64,000 bases of DNA. Source: Cacajao melanocephalus (lineage: Eukaryota; Chordata; Mammalia; Primates; Pitheciidae). The notes under the pieces were generated by a model. That model did no database searches, was not told where the DNA came from, and saw only the letters and a program-made list of their open reading frames with translations. Each line of letters begins with the position of its first letter. Position 1 is the first letter of the stretch. Position numbers and translations under genes: made by a program. Of this stretch, positions 48,686-64,000 are shown piece after piece. The DNA lies in the NCBI GenBank assembly GCA_963573385.1, contig CAUYLG010059294.1:62001-126000 (forward strand). Reading direction: 5' to 3'.

Positions 48686-49700
48686 TATCTGTAGATAAAC
48701 TAGATGGTCTTCTGGTAGAACATCCTGCAACACAGTAGGTGCCTATGTTCATTGACTTCCTGTTGATTTTCCTCTGACATTGACAGGAAACTATGAGGTA
48801 GAATTTATCCAGTGACTTTCACCAAAGAACGTACCCTCTGCAAATACAAACCATACTATTCCAATGACTTCAAAGGGTTAAGATAAGTTTTCTCAAATCT
48901 TGTATTTTAAGAACTGCAAGATTTATCTGGTTTTAATTATGTCATATAGAGATGCCCGTTAAGGAAGTCATCAATAACTTGCTCGATCAACAAGTGCAGA
49001 AAAAAACAGCAATATACCATTATGCAAGCACCAAGTCTAGACAGGGATATTATACTCAATACCTTACAGTTCACATATAACTACTTAAATTGTTTAGACA
49101 ATAACCCTGGCCAACTATTTTTCTGTGGTGGTCATTTCTGGCTTCTGAAAACTGATCAACTTATTACATTCCTATTACCACATGCTATCAGGAAGCACAT
49201 TCAGTTGTAATGTTGTATCATTATCTGTAACAACTGTGAGGAAAATCAAGAATGTCCACGCAAAGGTGGCACAAGAAGCTAGACTCATTTTGCTCTTTGT
49301 GGTCAGACACAACAACCTGTAATTCATTTCAATCTTTGACACTGAAAAGCAGTATAACTCAAATGGATGGCATTGTGTGTGGCTGGCCTTACAGAATAAA
49401 ATACTAGATATCTTCACATCCTGTAAGCTCTTCCTTTAACTCTATGGAAACAAACACTTTTCATCCATGGAATAGTTCTACACGTAATGCACTACACTGA
49501 ATGTTTTCTGTGTGTTTTGCCTTAGTAACTGTTTGGATGATAAGACTCAATTTAAGAATGAATGCTAATGAAGTTAAGTGAAGGAAAGGATTTGTTGAAG
49601 ACAAGAAAGTTGAATGTTTCATCTGCATCTGTTGATTACTTTGGAAGCATCAGAGGTTATTCATTTCCAACTGTTTGTATAATCATGGAAAGCAATTGGA
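48686..49700. other. Unique DNA
   Basis: No named repeat or credible gene. Frames of 62-80 codons only. Confidence 0.45.
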
Positions 49701-50157
49701 TGCCATTATGTGTTGAAATCTGTCCACCAAAAAGATGTTGAGGCCTAACTCCCAATACTTATGAATGTGACCTGATTTGGAAATAGGGTCTTTGCAGATG
49801 ATCAACGTAAGATAACATCGTTAAACCAGGCCCAAATCCAATATGACTATGTCCTTCTAAAAATGAGAAATTTGTACACAGAGACAGCCTGTACATGGGG
49901 CAATGCCATGAGAGGATGAAGGTAGAGATCACGGTGATGCATCTGTAAGCCAAGGAACACCAAATATTGCCAGCAAACCCCAGAAGCTAGGAAAGAGACA
50001 TTGAACAGATTCTCCCACAAAGATCTCTAAAGGAAACAAACCTGCTGAAATCTTGATCTCAGACTTTTGGCATCCAAAACTGGAAAACAATAAATTTATG
50101 TTGTTAAGCTGTCCAGATCTTGGTATTTTGTAATAGCTGCCCTGGGAAACTGATACA
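49701..50157 (+). mobile_element. MLT1-type (ERVL-MaLR) LTR
   Basis: It begins near TGCCATTATGTGTTGAAATC and follows GTTGAGGCCTAACTCCCAA, GAATGTGACCTGATTTGG, AAATAGGGTCTTTGCAGATG and CCAATATGACTATGTCCTTC. After an AATAAATTTATGTTGTTAAG polyadenylation block it ends GAAACTGATACA. Near full length and diverged. Confidence 0.85.
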
Positions 50158-50859
50158 GATGTGCAAAATAAAATTCAATTATTCTAATTCCTGTGTATTC
50201 ATTAGGATCATGTCAATTGAAAGTGGCAGAAAACCAAGAAGCTTGATGTTTCCAGGGTTCCAAATTAGTATTCTCCCCATTCTTCAGGCTGCTTTCTTCT
50301 GTATTGGCTCCATTCTCAGAAAGGTGCTTCACTGCACATGGCCAGATGGCTTCCAACACTTCCTGCTAGACATTCCGTCTTTTCAGCAATACCAACTTTT
50401 CCTCCCTAATTTTAACCAAAGTTCTAAGATAATGTCTGACTGGTATGTGGTGTTCGGGAGATGACTAATCCAAGACGTTCCATCCAGGGGTAAAATCAAC
50501 ATGGCCTGAACCACATGGACTGAAAGAAGGAAGGACATGAATAGTTGCCAGGATAAACATCAGAGTGCAACTTTCCAGAACCAGGGGAATTGGGAATCAG
50601 GAAAAAAAGCAAAACTGAGCAATTGTCCATTACCTTATAACTCACCACTCTACTAGTTTAATATAAAACCATAGGAAATTCATCTCTAGTAAAAAGATAA
50701 CATGTCTGGGTTCAAATTCATTAATTATGTTAATTACCATTTCTTCTGTCTCTACTCACATTATTTCACTACTGGACTCTCTTAATTGGTATTTCATCTA
50801 CATTCTCTTCTCCGTATTAAGTTGTACAAGGTAAATACTGTCAAGCCTGACAGCCCGGA
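50158..50859. other. Unassigned DNA
   Basis: GGCTCCATTCTCAGAAAGG, CACTGCACATGGCCAGATGG and GCTTCCAACACTTCCTGC look like old dispersed repeat sequence but I cannot name it. The 114-codon frame at 50120-50464 has no recognisable domain. Confidence 0.35.
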
Positions 50860-51260
50860 ATTGTCATTAATACTGTTTAGTAGGTCTTCAGCCCAGCATG
50901 TAAGGTCTTCTATATTCCTGACCCTACTCACCATCTCAACTTCATTTTCTAATAATACCATATGCAAATCGTTCATAGTCTAGTCAAGATGTCCTCATAG
51001 TTCATGACACACACTGCAAATCCCTAACTTTCTGTGTTCCTACCACTTTGATTGTCAAAACTATCTTTTCCTCTCTTCATTCTTCCAGCCTTATTCTTAC
51101 TTCAAGGCCCAGTGTACTTCCCAGCCCTCCCATAAGACTTTTCCTAAGTGCCAATGGAATGGGTGATGGTCCTCTTTGAAATCTGAACCACTTATTGTCT
51201 TTATGCTATTTGATCCTCAACCTATCCAACTATATATTATTAAGTATGCCTTTATGTCTA
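50860..51260 (+). mobile_element. L2 3' region fragment
   Basis: CAGCATGTAAGGTCTTCTAT, TTCCTGACCCTACTCACC, CTTACTTCAAGGCCCAGTG, then CCCATAAGACTTTTCCTAAG and CTTATTGTCTTTATGCTATT follow L2 order. Confidence 0.65.
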
Positions 51261-53639
51261 TATCTTATCTCTTCTAGTTTCAAAATTATCTCTTTGCAGA
51301 CTTATTATATAAACAATTATTACCTCAAAAAACAACAGTTGGCAATAATGATCTCAACAATGGTCATCAGTTTTTCAACAGAATTGTCTGAAACCTAAAA
51401 ATATTTGTAAGAAAATGGTAATCTTTTTGTACCACGCTTATGAGCTAAATCTCAGCATCATTATCTCAGTGTACTAGAAAATAATTGATTGAGGTAAATT
51501 AGATGGCTTCCCTAAAATTACCCCAATTTTTCAACATAGGGTGGACACTCAAAAGATAGAGCCTAAATACAAACCCAGTTTTTCTGACTTCAAGCTCAGT
51601 ACTTATTCATTCACTATTTATAAAATATGATTGGGTGTTTAATATGAAGAGTATAAGGATGAAAATAAAATCAATGCCCTCAAAAAGCTCAAGATGTTTT
51701 GCAAGTCACAAATATATAAGTAAATGCCATAAATATGCTTCCAGCATACCACTTAATTTCTCCAACATATAAAGAGTTTTTATTAATCACAATATGAATT
51801 AAATAATACACAGGGAAGTACTATGTATTTTGTCTTCATGTATCACATAACCCTGAGTGTACACTCAAATTGAGCGAACATGAAACTACTGGAGAGAGCA
51901 AAAGGCTTGGGTAATTCCCAGGCCAAGACTTAAGAGACCTGCCTAGAATACTGAGATGCAATTCATTTAGCCCATAGCGTGAGATGGATAGTGCTAGGCA
52001 AATGTAAATTTGAAGAATTAATTTTTAAAACATTTAATTCAATACTTATTAGCACTTATACTAGAAGCCTTAGTATATATACATAGAAAGAGAGATTGTA
52101 CCCTCTACTTCCAGCCAAAATTTTCTACCCTTCTAAGAACTCAGATATAGATTATCAATCTGAAAGAGCAATTAATTATTTTTCTTGTACAAGTATGGTG
52201 TGTTACACAAGCAGGAAGTGCTTAATAGTTGTCATATTTTCCTACCTGCTTGCTGTACTCCAAACATCCAGCTCAAAAGCAGAGAAAGTGTTCAAAAACA
52301 ACTTAGGCTTAAAGACTGCTTCCTATAACCAAATTTAATTCTTTTCTTGGCTCGTAGTGTATTTTTCAGAGTCTACATTGATATAAAGTCTTCATCTCCT
52401 AGGCGCTGAAAAAATCAGTAGCTGAATGTTCAAACAGCAGTTAAAGTACTGCAGTTTTGTTGCTGACAATAGCACCAGTGTATTCCAGCGAACTATGCCT
52501 CATTCTCTGCAAATGAATGAACAGTATATAATTTTTTTTAATTTCCCATTTTAACTAGGGGGGAAATGCTGTACCAATTCTGCACACATCATCCTCTTCC
52601 ATTAGCGAAAATCAAGTGAAAGTTATACGCAGGGTTTGTAAGTGAGGGTTGACAAAGCAGCCAGGAGTGATTAGGGAGTCTGTGCAATTGAGACTGAGAG
52701 AATATTAGCTGATCAAATACTGGTTTCCTTCCTTTTGTATCATTCCCACCTTTGTTACTATTCTTTCAAGATGATCACTAAATTGCCACCAAACCCACTT
52801 GAACTTGCCTTATGCGTTTTTTCACTTTATCTACCATATGCATATGAGAAAATCCACAAATCTAGCAAAATATCTTAAAATAATATATACATGATTTTAC
52901 TTGGGTATGTGATGATCAAGATGGTGTTGTGTGTGGGTGGGTGTCTGGCTTTTTTCAAGAATATTCTCTCTTTTAGCTCATCTTTTGAAAATATTACTTC
53001 AGCGTGAATTTTAAAATATATATTTTTATTTTACACTTTTATGTTGTGCTTTTCACTAGTTTCATGAGAAAGGAATTGAAAAAAAAAGCCAGCCCCCCAA
53101 AAAGGATAAAGATTGAGAATGCCATAATCCTTCTGCTAATGGATATGCTGTAATCAACAGAAATATAATATGGAGGTAATGTTTCTATTTCTTTACATTT
53201 ATGGAAAGGTTCAAGACAACTGCTTTTTCATTATCAATTTTAAGTTGCAAACAAGCAGATTACAAACCATGGGGAGACCATTACTGTCTGAGAGAATTCA
53301 TGTTTCTCATGTAGGGGTGAAATAAGAACTACGTCCTGAGGTTTTTTGGAAAGAAGCCACTTGTCTTTCCCAGGGGTCTGGTGGGGTTTCCTGAGCTTTT
53401 TACTGGCAACACTCAAGTGTTGTTTATGGGACCATGCCAAGACGCCATGGGATTGAGATACTCTCATTTGGCTGGCAGACCTGTCTGGCTCTCTCCTTGG
53501 TGCTGGCTGCTTCCAAAGAGCTTGCTTCTCTGGGCTTTGTTTTAGCAAGACACACAGAAAAGAGGTTACCCTGCAAAGTCCTTGATGGATTTACATCCCC
53601 AAACGAGCTTTTGGCTTTGTTATCCCAAACTGACTCAGC
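51261..53639. other. Unique AT-rich DNA
   Basis: About 2.4 kb without a repeat I can name. 53240-53745 has overlapping frames on both strands (102, 106 and 70 codons) in a GC-richer patch. No domain is recognisable. Confidence 0.4.
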
Positions 53640-53815
53640 CTTATAACACCTAAGTTTTATTTTTTCCTTAGCACTTAGAAGGCTTTGAAATTCATGCTGT
53701 GATTTGGTTTCTACTGAGTTTATAAGCCACTTCAGAGCAGACACCTGAAAATTCTCTTATCCCTACAGTGCCTAGATTGTAATAAGTTCTTGAAAATATG
53801 TTTGATGATAGGAGT
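53640..53815 (+). mobile_element. Possible L2 3' end fragment
   Basis: TTCTCTTATCCCTACAGTGCC, then TAGATTGTAATAAGTTCTTG and AAAATATGTTTGATGATAGG resemble a diverged L2 3' terminus. Confidence 0.5.
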
Positions 53816-53991
53816 ATTTACCTCTCTTCTTCCCTGGAATAGACGCATAGTGTTTTTAGATTATCAGATCCTGCCATATCTAGATAATGTTTAAGATCAT
53901 AGATTTACATATGTGGCCCACAGTTGACAAGTATATTATTTTTATCTTCCTCTTCCTTTTCCAATAATTACACAAAACATTCTATTGTCCT

Positions 53992-54018
53992 GTCTCTCTG
54001 TCTCCTTCTCTCTTTCTT

Positions 54019-54082
<64 letters not shown>

Positions 54083-54083
54083 A
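53992..54083. repeat. Compound (TC)n(CA)n microsatellite
   Basis: A polypyrimidine TC-rich run with TTTC interruptions (53992-54058) passes directly into a CA run (54058-54083). The five short ORFs here are artefacts of the repeat. Confidence 0.97.
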
Positions 54084-54187
54084 AATGGATACAAGATCAC
54101 AGTTTCACTCCCAAACACAATCCCATCTTTCACTAGGATCCTAATAGTAGAAGTCAAGAGCACAGACTCAGGAGCTAAACTGCCTCA

Positions 54188-55617
<1,430 letters not shown>

Positions 55618-55939
55618 TGAAGCCAACTCTTTGGCAGTGGTAACTTTATCTTACTTGAAGGATCCCCAAATTATATATATTAATGGGGGATTTTTTAAAA
55701 CCTGAAACTGTGGAATAAGCTCTAAAGCATGACTTCCAGGGTTATCTAACAACTAACACCTCTTATAAATTGGTGAACCTGGCCCAGGAGAGCATGTGTC
55801 CAGCATTTGTCCTGGCAAGGATGTCCACTGGACTACTTCAGTTTTACATAAATAAGGGTCAGTCTGGAAGTAGAAAGTTATGTTTTCAATAAGCTTTGCT
55901 TAGAAGTCATCCAGCTAGTTACGCTACATTAAAAAAATC

Positions 55940-56345
55940 CCAAAACTTTGTGACTTAAAGCAACATCAATCATTTATTCTGCTCATGAGTCTGCAATTAG
56001 AGCAGGACTTGATAAGGTGGCTCATCTCTATGAGCATCAGCTGAAATGGCTTGACTGGGACTGAAGGATCCATTTCTAAAATGCACATTGTTGGCAAGCT
56101 GCAGCTGGCGGTTAGCTGGGAATTCAGCCAGGGCTGTAGGCTGGGGGTTTTCCTCATAGAGTTGAGAGCCGAGCTCCAAGAAGAAAGGTTTAGGAGGCTT
56201 GGTCAGAAGGTACACGGCTTCTTATGAGCTTGCCCTATCATATTGCATTAGTAACTAGGAAAGTCAGTAAGACCAGCCCACATTCAAAGGGAGTAGAATT
56301 AGGCTCCATCTTTATTATCCTGCAGAAGTTATCATGCCCACATCT
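55940..56345. mobile_element. Old dispersed repeat, probably an LTR (not assigned)
   Basis: CCCAAAACTTTGTGACTTAA, CAATCATTTATTCTGCTCAT, GGCTTGACTGGGACTGAAGG, CCAGCCCACATTCAAAGGG and TTAGGCTCCATC recall a common dispersed family in antisense (MaLR/MER-type). I am not certain of its name. Confidence 0.45.
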
Positions 56346-56380
56346 CTAAGTGAGGCTATTTATGATCTCTCTATAATATA

Positions 56381-56767
56381 CAGTGATGCATCCTTTATTA
56401 ACAGGTACATTCTGAGAAATGGATCATTAGGCAATTTTGTCATTGTATAAATATCATAGAGTGTATTTACATAAACCTAGATGGTATAGCCTACTACACT
56501 TCTAGGCTATATGATGTGGCCTGTTGTTTATAGAATGCAAATCTGTTCATCATGTTATTCTAATAAATTTTATAGGCAATTGTAACACAATAGTGAGTAT
56601 TTGTGTATCTAAACATAGCTATCCAAAGCAAAGGAACAGTAAAAATATGGGATAAAAAGATTTAAAGTGGTACGCCTGTATAGGACAGCTCCATTATAAT
56701 TTTATTGGACCACTGTTGTGTATTTGGTCTATCACTAATCAAAGCATTGGTATGCTATATATGACTG
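56381..56767 (+). mobile_element. Tigger-type (TcMar) non-autonomous DNA transposon
   Basis: It begins CAGTGATGCATCCTTTATTA and ends with ATATATGACTG, flanked by TA on both sides (56379-56380 and 56768-56769), the TcMar target site. Internal ATTCTGAGAAATGGATCATT, CATAGAGTGTATTTACATAA, CTACTACACTTCTAGGCTAT and TTGTAACACAATAGTGAG fit a known primate MITE family. No transposase. Confidence 0.85.
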
Positions 56768-57147
56768 TACTTTAATTGTGGTTTTCTTATCTTTCTTTTA
56801 GACAAAGTAAATCTTGTTGGATATACCAAAGAGGTGTCATTTTCTGGTTCTTTTGCTGGTCAGTCTTTTCTTCCTATCGACATTTAGTGATAACATCATC
56901 TGCATATTTTCACGTATATAAGAAATTGAAATGGCCCCTGAAGAAACTGGGTCTCTTAATTCATTTTCTGCACTTTATTTGTAGATTACAGTTCAATTTC
57001 CTTAATGAGATTGTGAGCTCCTTGATACCAGAAACAATAACTTGCTTTTCTTTATCTCTGGCACTTATCAGAATACATGGCACATCCTAGTGAATGCTAT
57101 TATTTGAATGTAATGGAACTAAAATGATGTTGTTAAGAAAGATAGGA

Positions 57148-57957
57148 TATCCTGAGACTTTGCTGAAGTTGCTTATCAGCTTACGGAGATGTTGGGCTGA
57201 GACGATGGGGTTTTCTAAATAAACAATCATGTCATCTGCAAACAGAGACAATTTGACTACCTCTCTTCCTATTTGAATACCCTTTATTTCTTTCTCTTAC
57301 CTGATTGCCCTGACCGGACATCCAATACTATGTTGAATAGGAGTGGTGAGAGAGGGCATCCTTGTCTTGTGCCTGTTGTCAAAGGGAATGCTTCCAGTTT
57401 TTGCCCATTCAGTATGATATTGGCTATGGGTTTGTCATAAATAGCTCTTATTATTTTGAGATACATTCCTTCAATATCTAGCTTATTGAGAGTTTTTAGC
57501 ATGAAGGAGTGTTGAATTTTATTGAAAACCTTTTCTGCATCTATTGAGATAATCGTGGTTTTGTCATTGGTTCTGTTTATGTGACAGATTACATTTATTG
57601 ATTTGTGTATGTTCAACCAGCCTTGCATCCCAGGGATGAAGCCAACTTGATCGTGGTGGGTAAGCTTTACGATGTGCTGCTGGATTTGGTTTGCCAGAAT
57701 TTTATTGAGGATTTTTGCATTGATGTTCATCAGGGATATTGGCCTAAAATTTTCCTTTTTGTTGTGTCTCTGCCAGGTTTTGGTATGAGAAAGATGCTGG
57801 CCTCATAAAATTAGTTAGGGAGGAGTCCCTTTTTTTCTATTGTTTGGAATACTTTCAGAAAAAAAATGGTACCAGCTCTTCTTTGTACCTCTGGTAGAAT
57901 TTGGCTATGAATTCGTCTGGTCCTGGGCTTTTTTTGGTTCATAGGCTATTAATTACT
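57148..57957 (-). mobile_element. Inverted 5' part of a twin-primed L1 (ORF2 RT region)
   Basis: The plus strand is antisense L1 ORF2: CCTGAGACTTTGCTGAAGTT, ATGTCATCTGCAAACAGAGA, GGAGTGGTGAGAGAGGGC, GGTTTGCCAGAATTTTATTG and ATTTGGCTATGAATTCGTC. A 148-codon minus-strand frame (57284-57730) is RT, but the copy as a whole is frameshifted. The FADD active-site codons are intact here. It ends at a sharp junction near 57957, where sense L1 begins. Confidence 0.93.
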
Positions 57958-59272
57958 TCACACATCTACAACCAGCTGATCTTTGACAAGCCTGACAAGA
58001 ACAGGCAATGGGGAAAGGATTTTCTATTTAATAAATGGTGTTGAGAAAACTGGCTAGCCATATGCAGAAAACTGAAACTGGACCCCTTCCTTATACCTTA
58101 TACAAAAATTAAATCAAGATGGATTAAAGACTGAAATGTAAGACCTAAAACCATAAAAACCCTGGAAAAAAACCTAGGCAATACCATTCAGGACATAGAC
58201 ATGGGCAAAGACTTCATGACTAAAACACCAAAAGCAGTGGTAACAAAAGCCAAAAGAAACAAATGGGATTTAACTAAGCTAAAAGCTTCTGCACAGCAAA
58301 AGAAACTATCATCAGAGTAAACAGGCAACCTACATAATGGGAGAAAACTTTTGCAATCTATCCATCTGACAAAGGGCTACTACTATCCAGAATCTACAAG
58401 GAACGTAAACAAATTTACAAGAAAAAACAAACAACCTCATCAAAAAGTGGGTAAAAGATATGAACAGACACTTCTCAAAATAAGACATTTATGTGGCCCA
58501 CAAAAATACAAAAAAAAGCTCATCGTCACTGGTGATTAGAGAAATGCAAATCAAAACCAGAGTGAGATACCATCTCACGCCAGTTAGAATGGCGATCATT
58601 AAAAAGTCAGGAAACAACAGATGCTGGAGAGGATGTGGAGAAATAGGAATGCTTTTACACTGTTCGTGGGAATGTAAATTAGTTCAACCACTGTGGAAGA
58701 CAGTGTGGCAATTCCTCAAGGATCTAGAACCAGAAATACCACTTGATCCAGCAATCCTATTATTGAGTATATACCCAAAAAATTAGAAATTGCTGTACTA
58801 TAAAGACACATGCACACATATGTTTATTGCAGCACTGTTCACAATAGCAAAGACTTGGAACCAACCCAAATGCCCGTCAGTGATAGACTTGATAAAGAAA
58901 ATGTGGCACATATACACTATGCAGCCATAAAAAAGGATGGGTTCACATCCTTTGCAGGGACATGGATGAAGCTGGAAATCATCATTCTCAGCAAACTAAC
59001 ACAGGAACGGAAAATCAAACACTGCATGTTCTCATTCATAAGTGATAGTTGAACAATGAGAACACAGGGACACAGGGAGAGGAACATCACACACTGGGGC
59101 ATGTCGTGGGGTGGGAGGCCTAGTGGAGATTACCATTAAGAGAAATACCTAATATAGATGATGGGTTGTTGGGTGCAGCAAACCACCATGGCACATGTAT
59201 ACCTATGTAAGAAATCTGCATGTTCTGCACATGTATCCCAGAACTTAAAGTACAATTAAAAAAAAAAAAAAA
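57958..59272 (+). mobile_element. 3' part of the twin-primed L1 with A-tail
   Basis: Sense L1 from CACATCTACAACCAGCTGAT through CCAAAAGCAGTGGTAACAA, GCAAATCAAAACCAGAGTGA, CACTGTTCACAATAGCAAAG and CATGGCACATGTATACCTAT to a run of 15 A. It belongs with 57148-57957. The duplication AAGAAAGATA (57137-57146) matches AAGAAAGGATA (59588-59598) beyond the nested Alu, so L1 plus Alu are bracketed by the original target site. Confidence 0.94.
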
Positions 59273-59274
59273 GC

Positions 59275-59575
59275 GGCCAGGCACAGTGGCTTACTCCTGC
59301 AATCCCAGCACTTTGGGAGACTGAAGCAGGCAGATCACAAAGTCAGGAGTTCGAGACCAGCCTGACTAACATGGTGAAACCCTGTCTCTACTAAAAATAC
59401 AAAAATTAGCTGGGTGTGGTGGCACACACCTGTAATCCCAGCTACTCAGAAAGCTGAGGCAGGAGAATCAATTGATTCTCCTGTAGGTGGAGGTTGCAGT
59501 GAGCCAAGATCGCACCATTGCACTCCAGTCTGGGCGACAGAGCAAGACTCCATCTCAAAAAGAAAAAAAAAAAAA
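59275..59575 (+). mobile_element. AluS inserted in the L1 poly-A tail
   Basis: GGCCAGGCACAGTGGCTTAC, CCTGTCTCTACTAAAAATAC, GGAGGTTGCAGTGAGCCAAG and an A-tail. An A-run ending in GC occurs on both sides (to 59274 and to 59577), which is the Alu's own target-site duplication taken from the L1 tail. Confidence 0.95.
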
Positions 59576-59609
59576 GCAAACAAACAAAAGAAAGGATAAA
59601 ATCCACCGG

Positions 59610-59611
<2 letters not shown>

Positions 59612-59651
<40 letters not shown>
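59612..59651. repeat. (CA)n microsatellite
   Basis: About 18 uninterrupted CA units shortly downstream of the L1/Alu pair. Frames across it are artefacts. Confidence 0.98.
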
Positions 59652-59652
<1 letters not shown>

Positions 59653-60127
59653 ACCACACATACTTGGCATCTCCAGTGAAATGAAGAACACCTGTAAAGT
59701 TGTGATCCACAAACAAAGAAGAGCCATCTCCTTTAGTAACCACTCCATTTTCCTCAGTATGTTGAAAATAGTATCACATTACAGGTGGCGTATGTTTTGT
59801 AAAGGCCAGGAATCATGATAATCTGTTGGGTGAACAAATCCTATCAGCAGCATTTTGAGGAAGGAAATGGCTTGATCCAGCAGTGACTCAATTTATTCCT
59901 CAAAGGAAGACTTTTCATCATGTGCATCTGAGCTTTAATCTTTTGCTTGTCGCTTGATGGTCTCCTCAGAAAACTTCAAATTTATTAGTCAAAGTGTCCA
60001 TAAGGCTTCTTTGGACTGTCTCCCTATTTCCCTGAAATGATCATTTAGTTCAATAAAAATGTATTTAATGCCACTTGATGTGCCAGAAACCATGTTCATA
60101 GTGCTGCTTGAAACAATGCCAATCTAA
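59652..60127. other. Unique DNA
   Basis: No recognised repeat or gene. Confidence 0.45.

Positions 60128-64000
<3,873 letters not shown>

Overview
This window is nuclear DNA from a primate, most likely human. It is AT-rich, non-coding and packed with primate interspersed repeats: Alu, L1PA/L1PB-type and older L1M LINEs, MST/MLT1/MLT2 LTRs, L2, MIR, MER5A and Tigger-type transposons. I see no intact protein-coding gene, rRNA, tRNA or CRISPR array, and no bacterial or phage features. The open reading frames are short (the longest is about 207 codons). Those I could interpret are fragments of L1 ORF2, translations of Alu or LTR sequence, or chance frames. It reads as a gene desert or a large intron. 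The sequence alone cannot give the chromosome.

Layout. 1-958 is a minus-strand L1 ORF2 fragment that runs off the left edge. 1-11 kb is mostly unique AT-rich DNA with an AT-rich palindrome (1.64-1.80 kb), a diverged 140-bp direct duplication (2.7 and 3.7 kb), L2, AluJ and old L1 pieces. 11.5-16.5 kb is a dense nest: a 5'-inverted (twin-primed) L1, a CA/TG mirror microsatellite, and an old minus-strand L1M interrupted by a 2.3-kb block holding an MLT2A LTR, an Alu and an MST LTR that itself contains a small L1. 16.5-27 kb has a Tigger-type transposon, a 54-bp tandem duplication, MER5A, a minus-strand MST LTR, L2 and an L1M tail.

26.99-27.57 kb is a processed pseudogene of ribosomal protein S10 (RPS10), disabled by a lost start codon, a frameshift and a stop. 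28.6-31.0 kb carries the most distinctive structure in the window: a pair of about 530-bp inverted arms, close to 88-90% identical by eye, around a 1.28-kb spacer. 32-56 kb has LTRs (unassigned, MST, MLT1), MIR/L2 fragments, several Alus (one 5'-truncated, one internally deleted), a TC/CA compound microsatellite and unique DNA. 56.4-59.7 kb has a Tigger-type element and a second twin-primed L1 with an Alu landed in its poly-A tail. From 60.1 kb to the right edge is a long old minus-strand L1M interrupted by an AluJ.

No genes work together here. The history is one of insertion, nesting and local duplication. I found no convincing new biological system. Family names rest on recognising consensus-like stretches by eye, and boundaries are good to about 10-30 bp unless a target-site duplication is stated.
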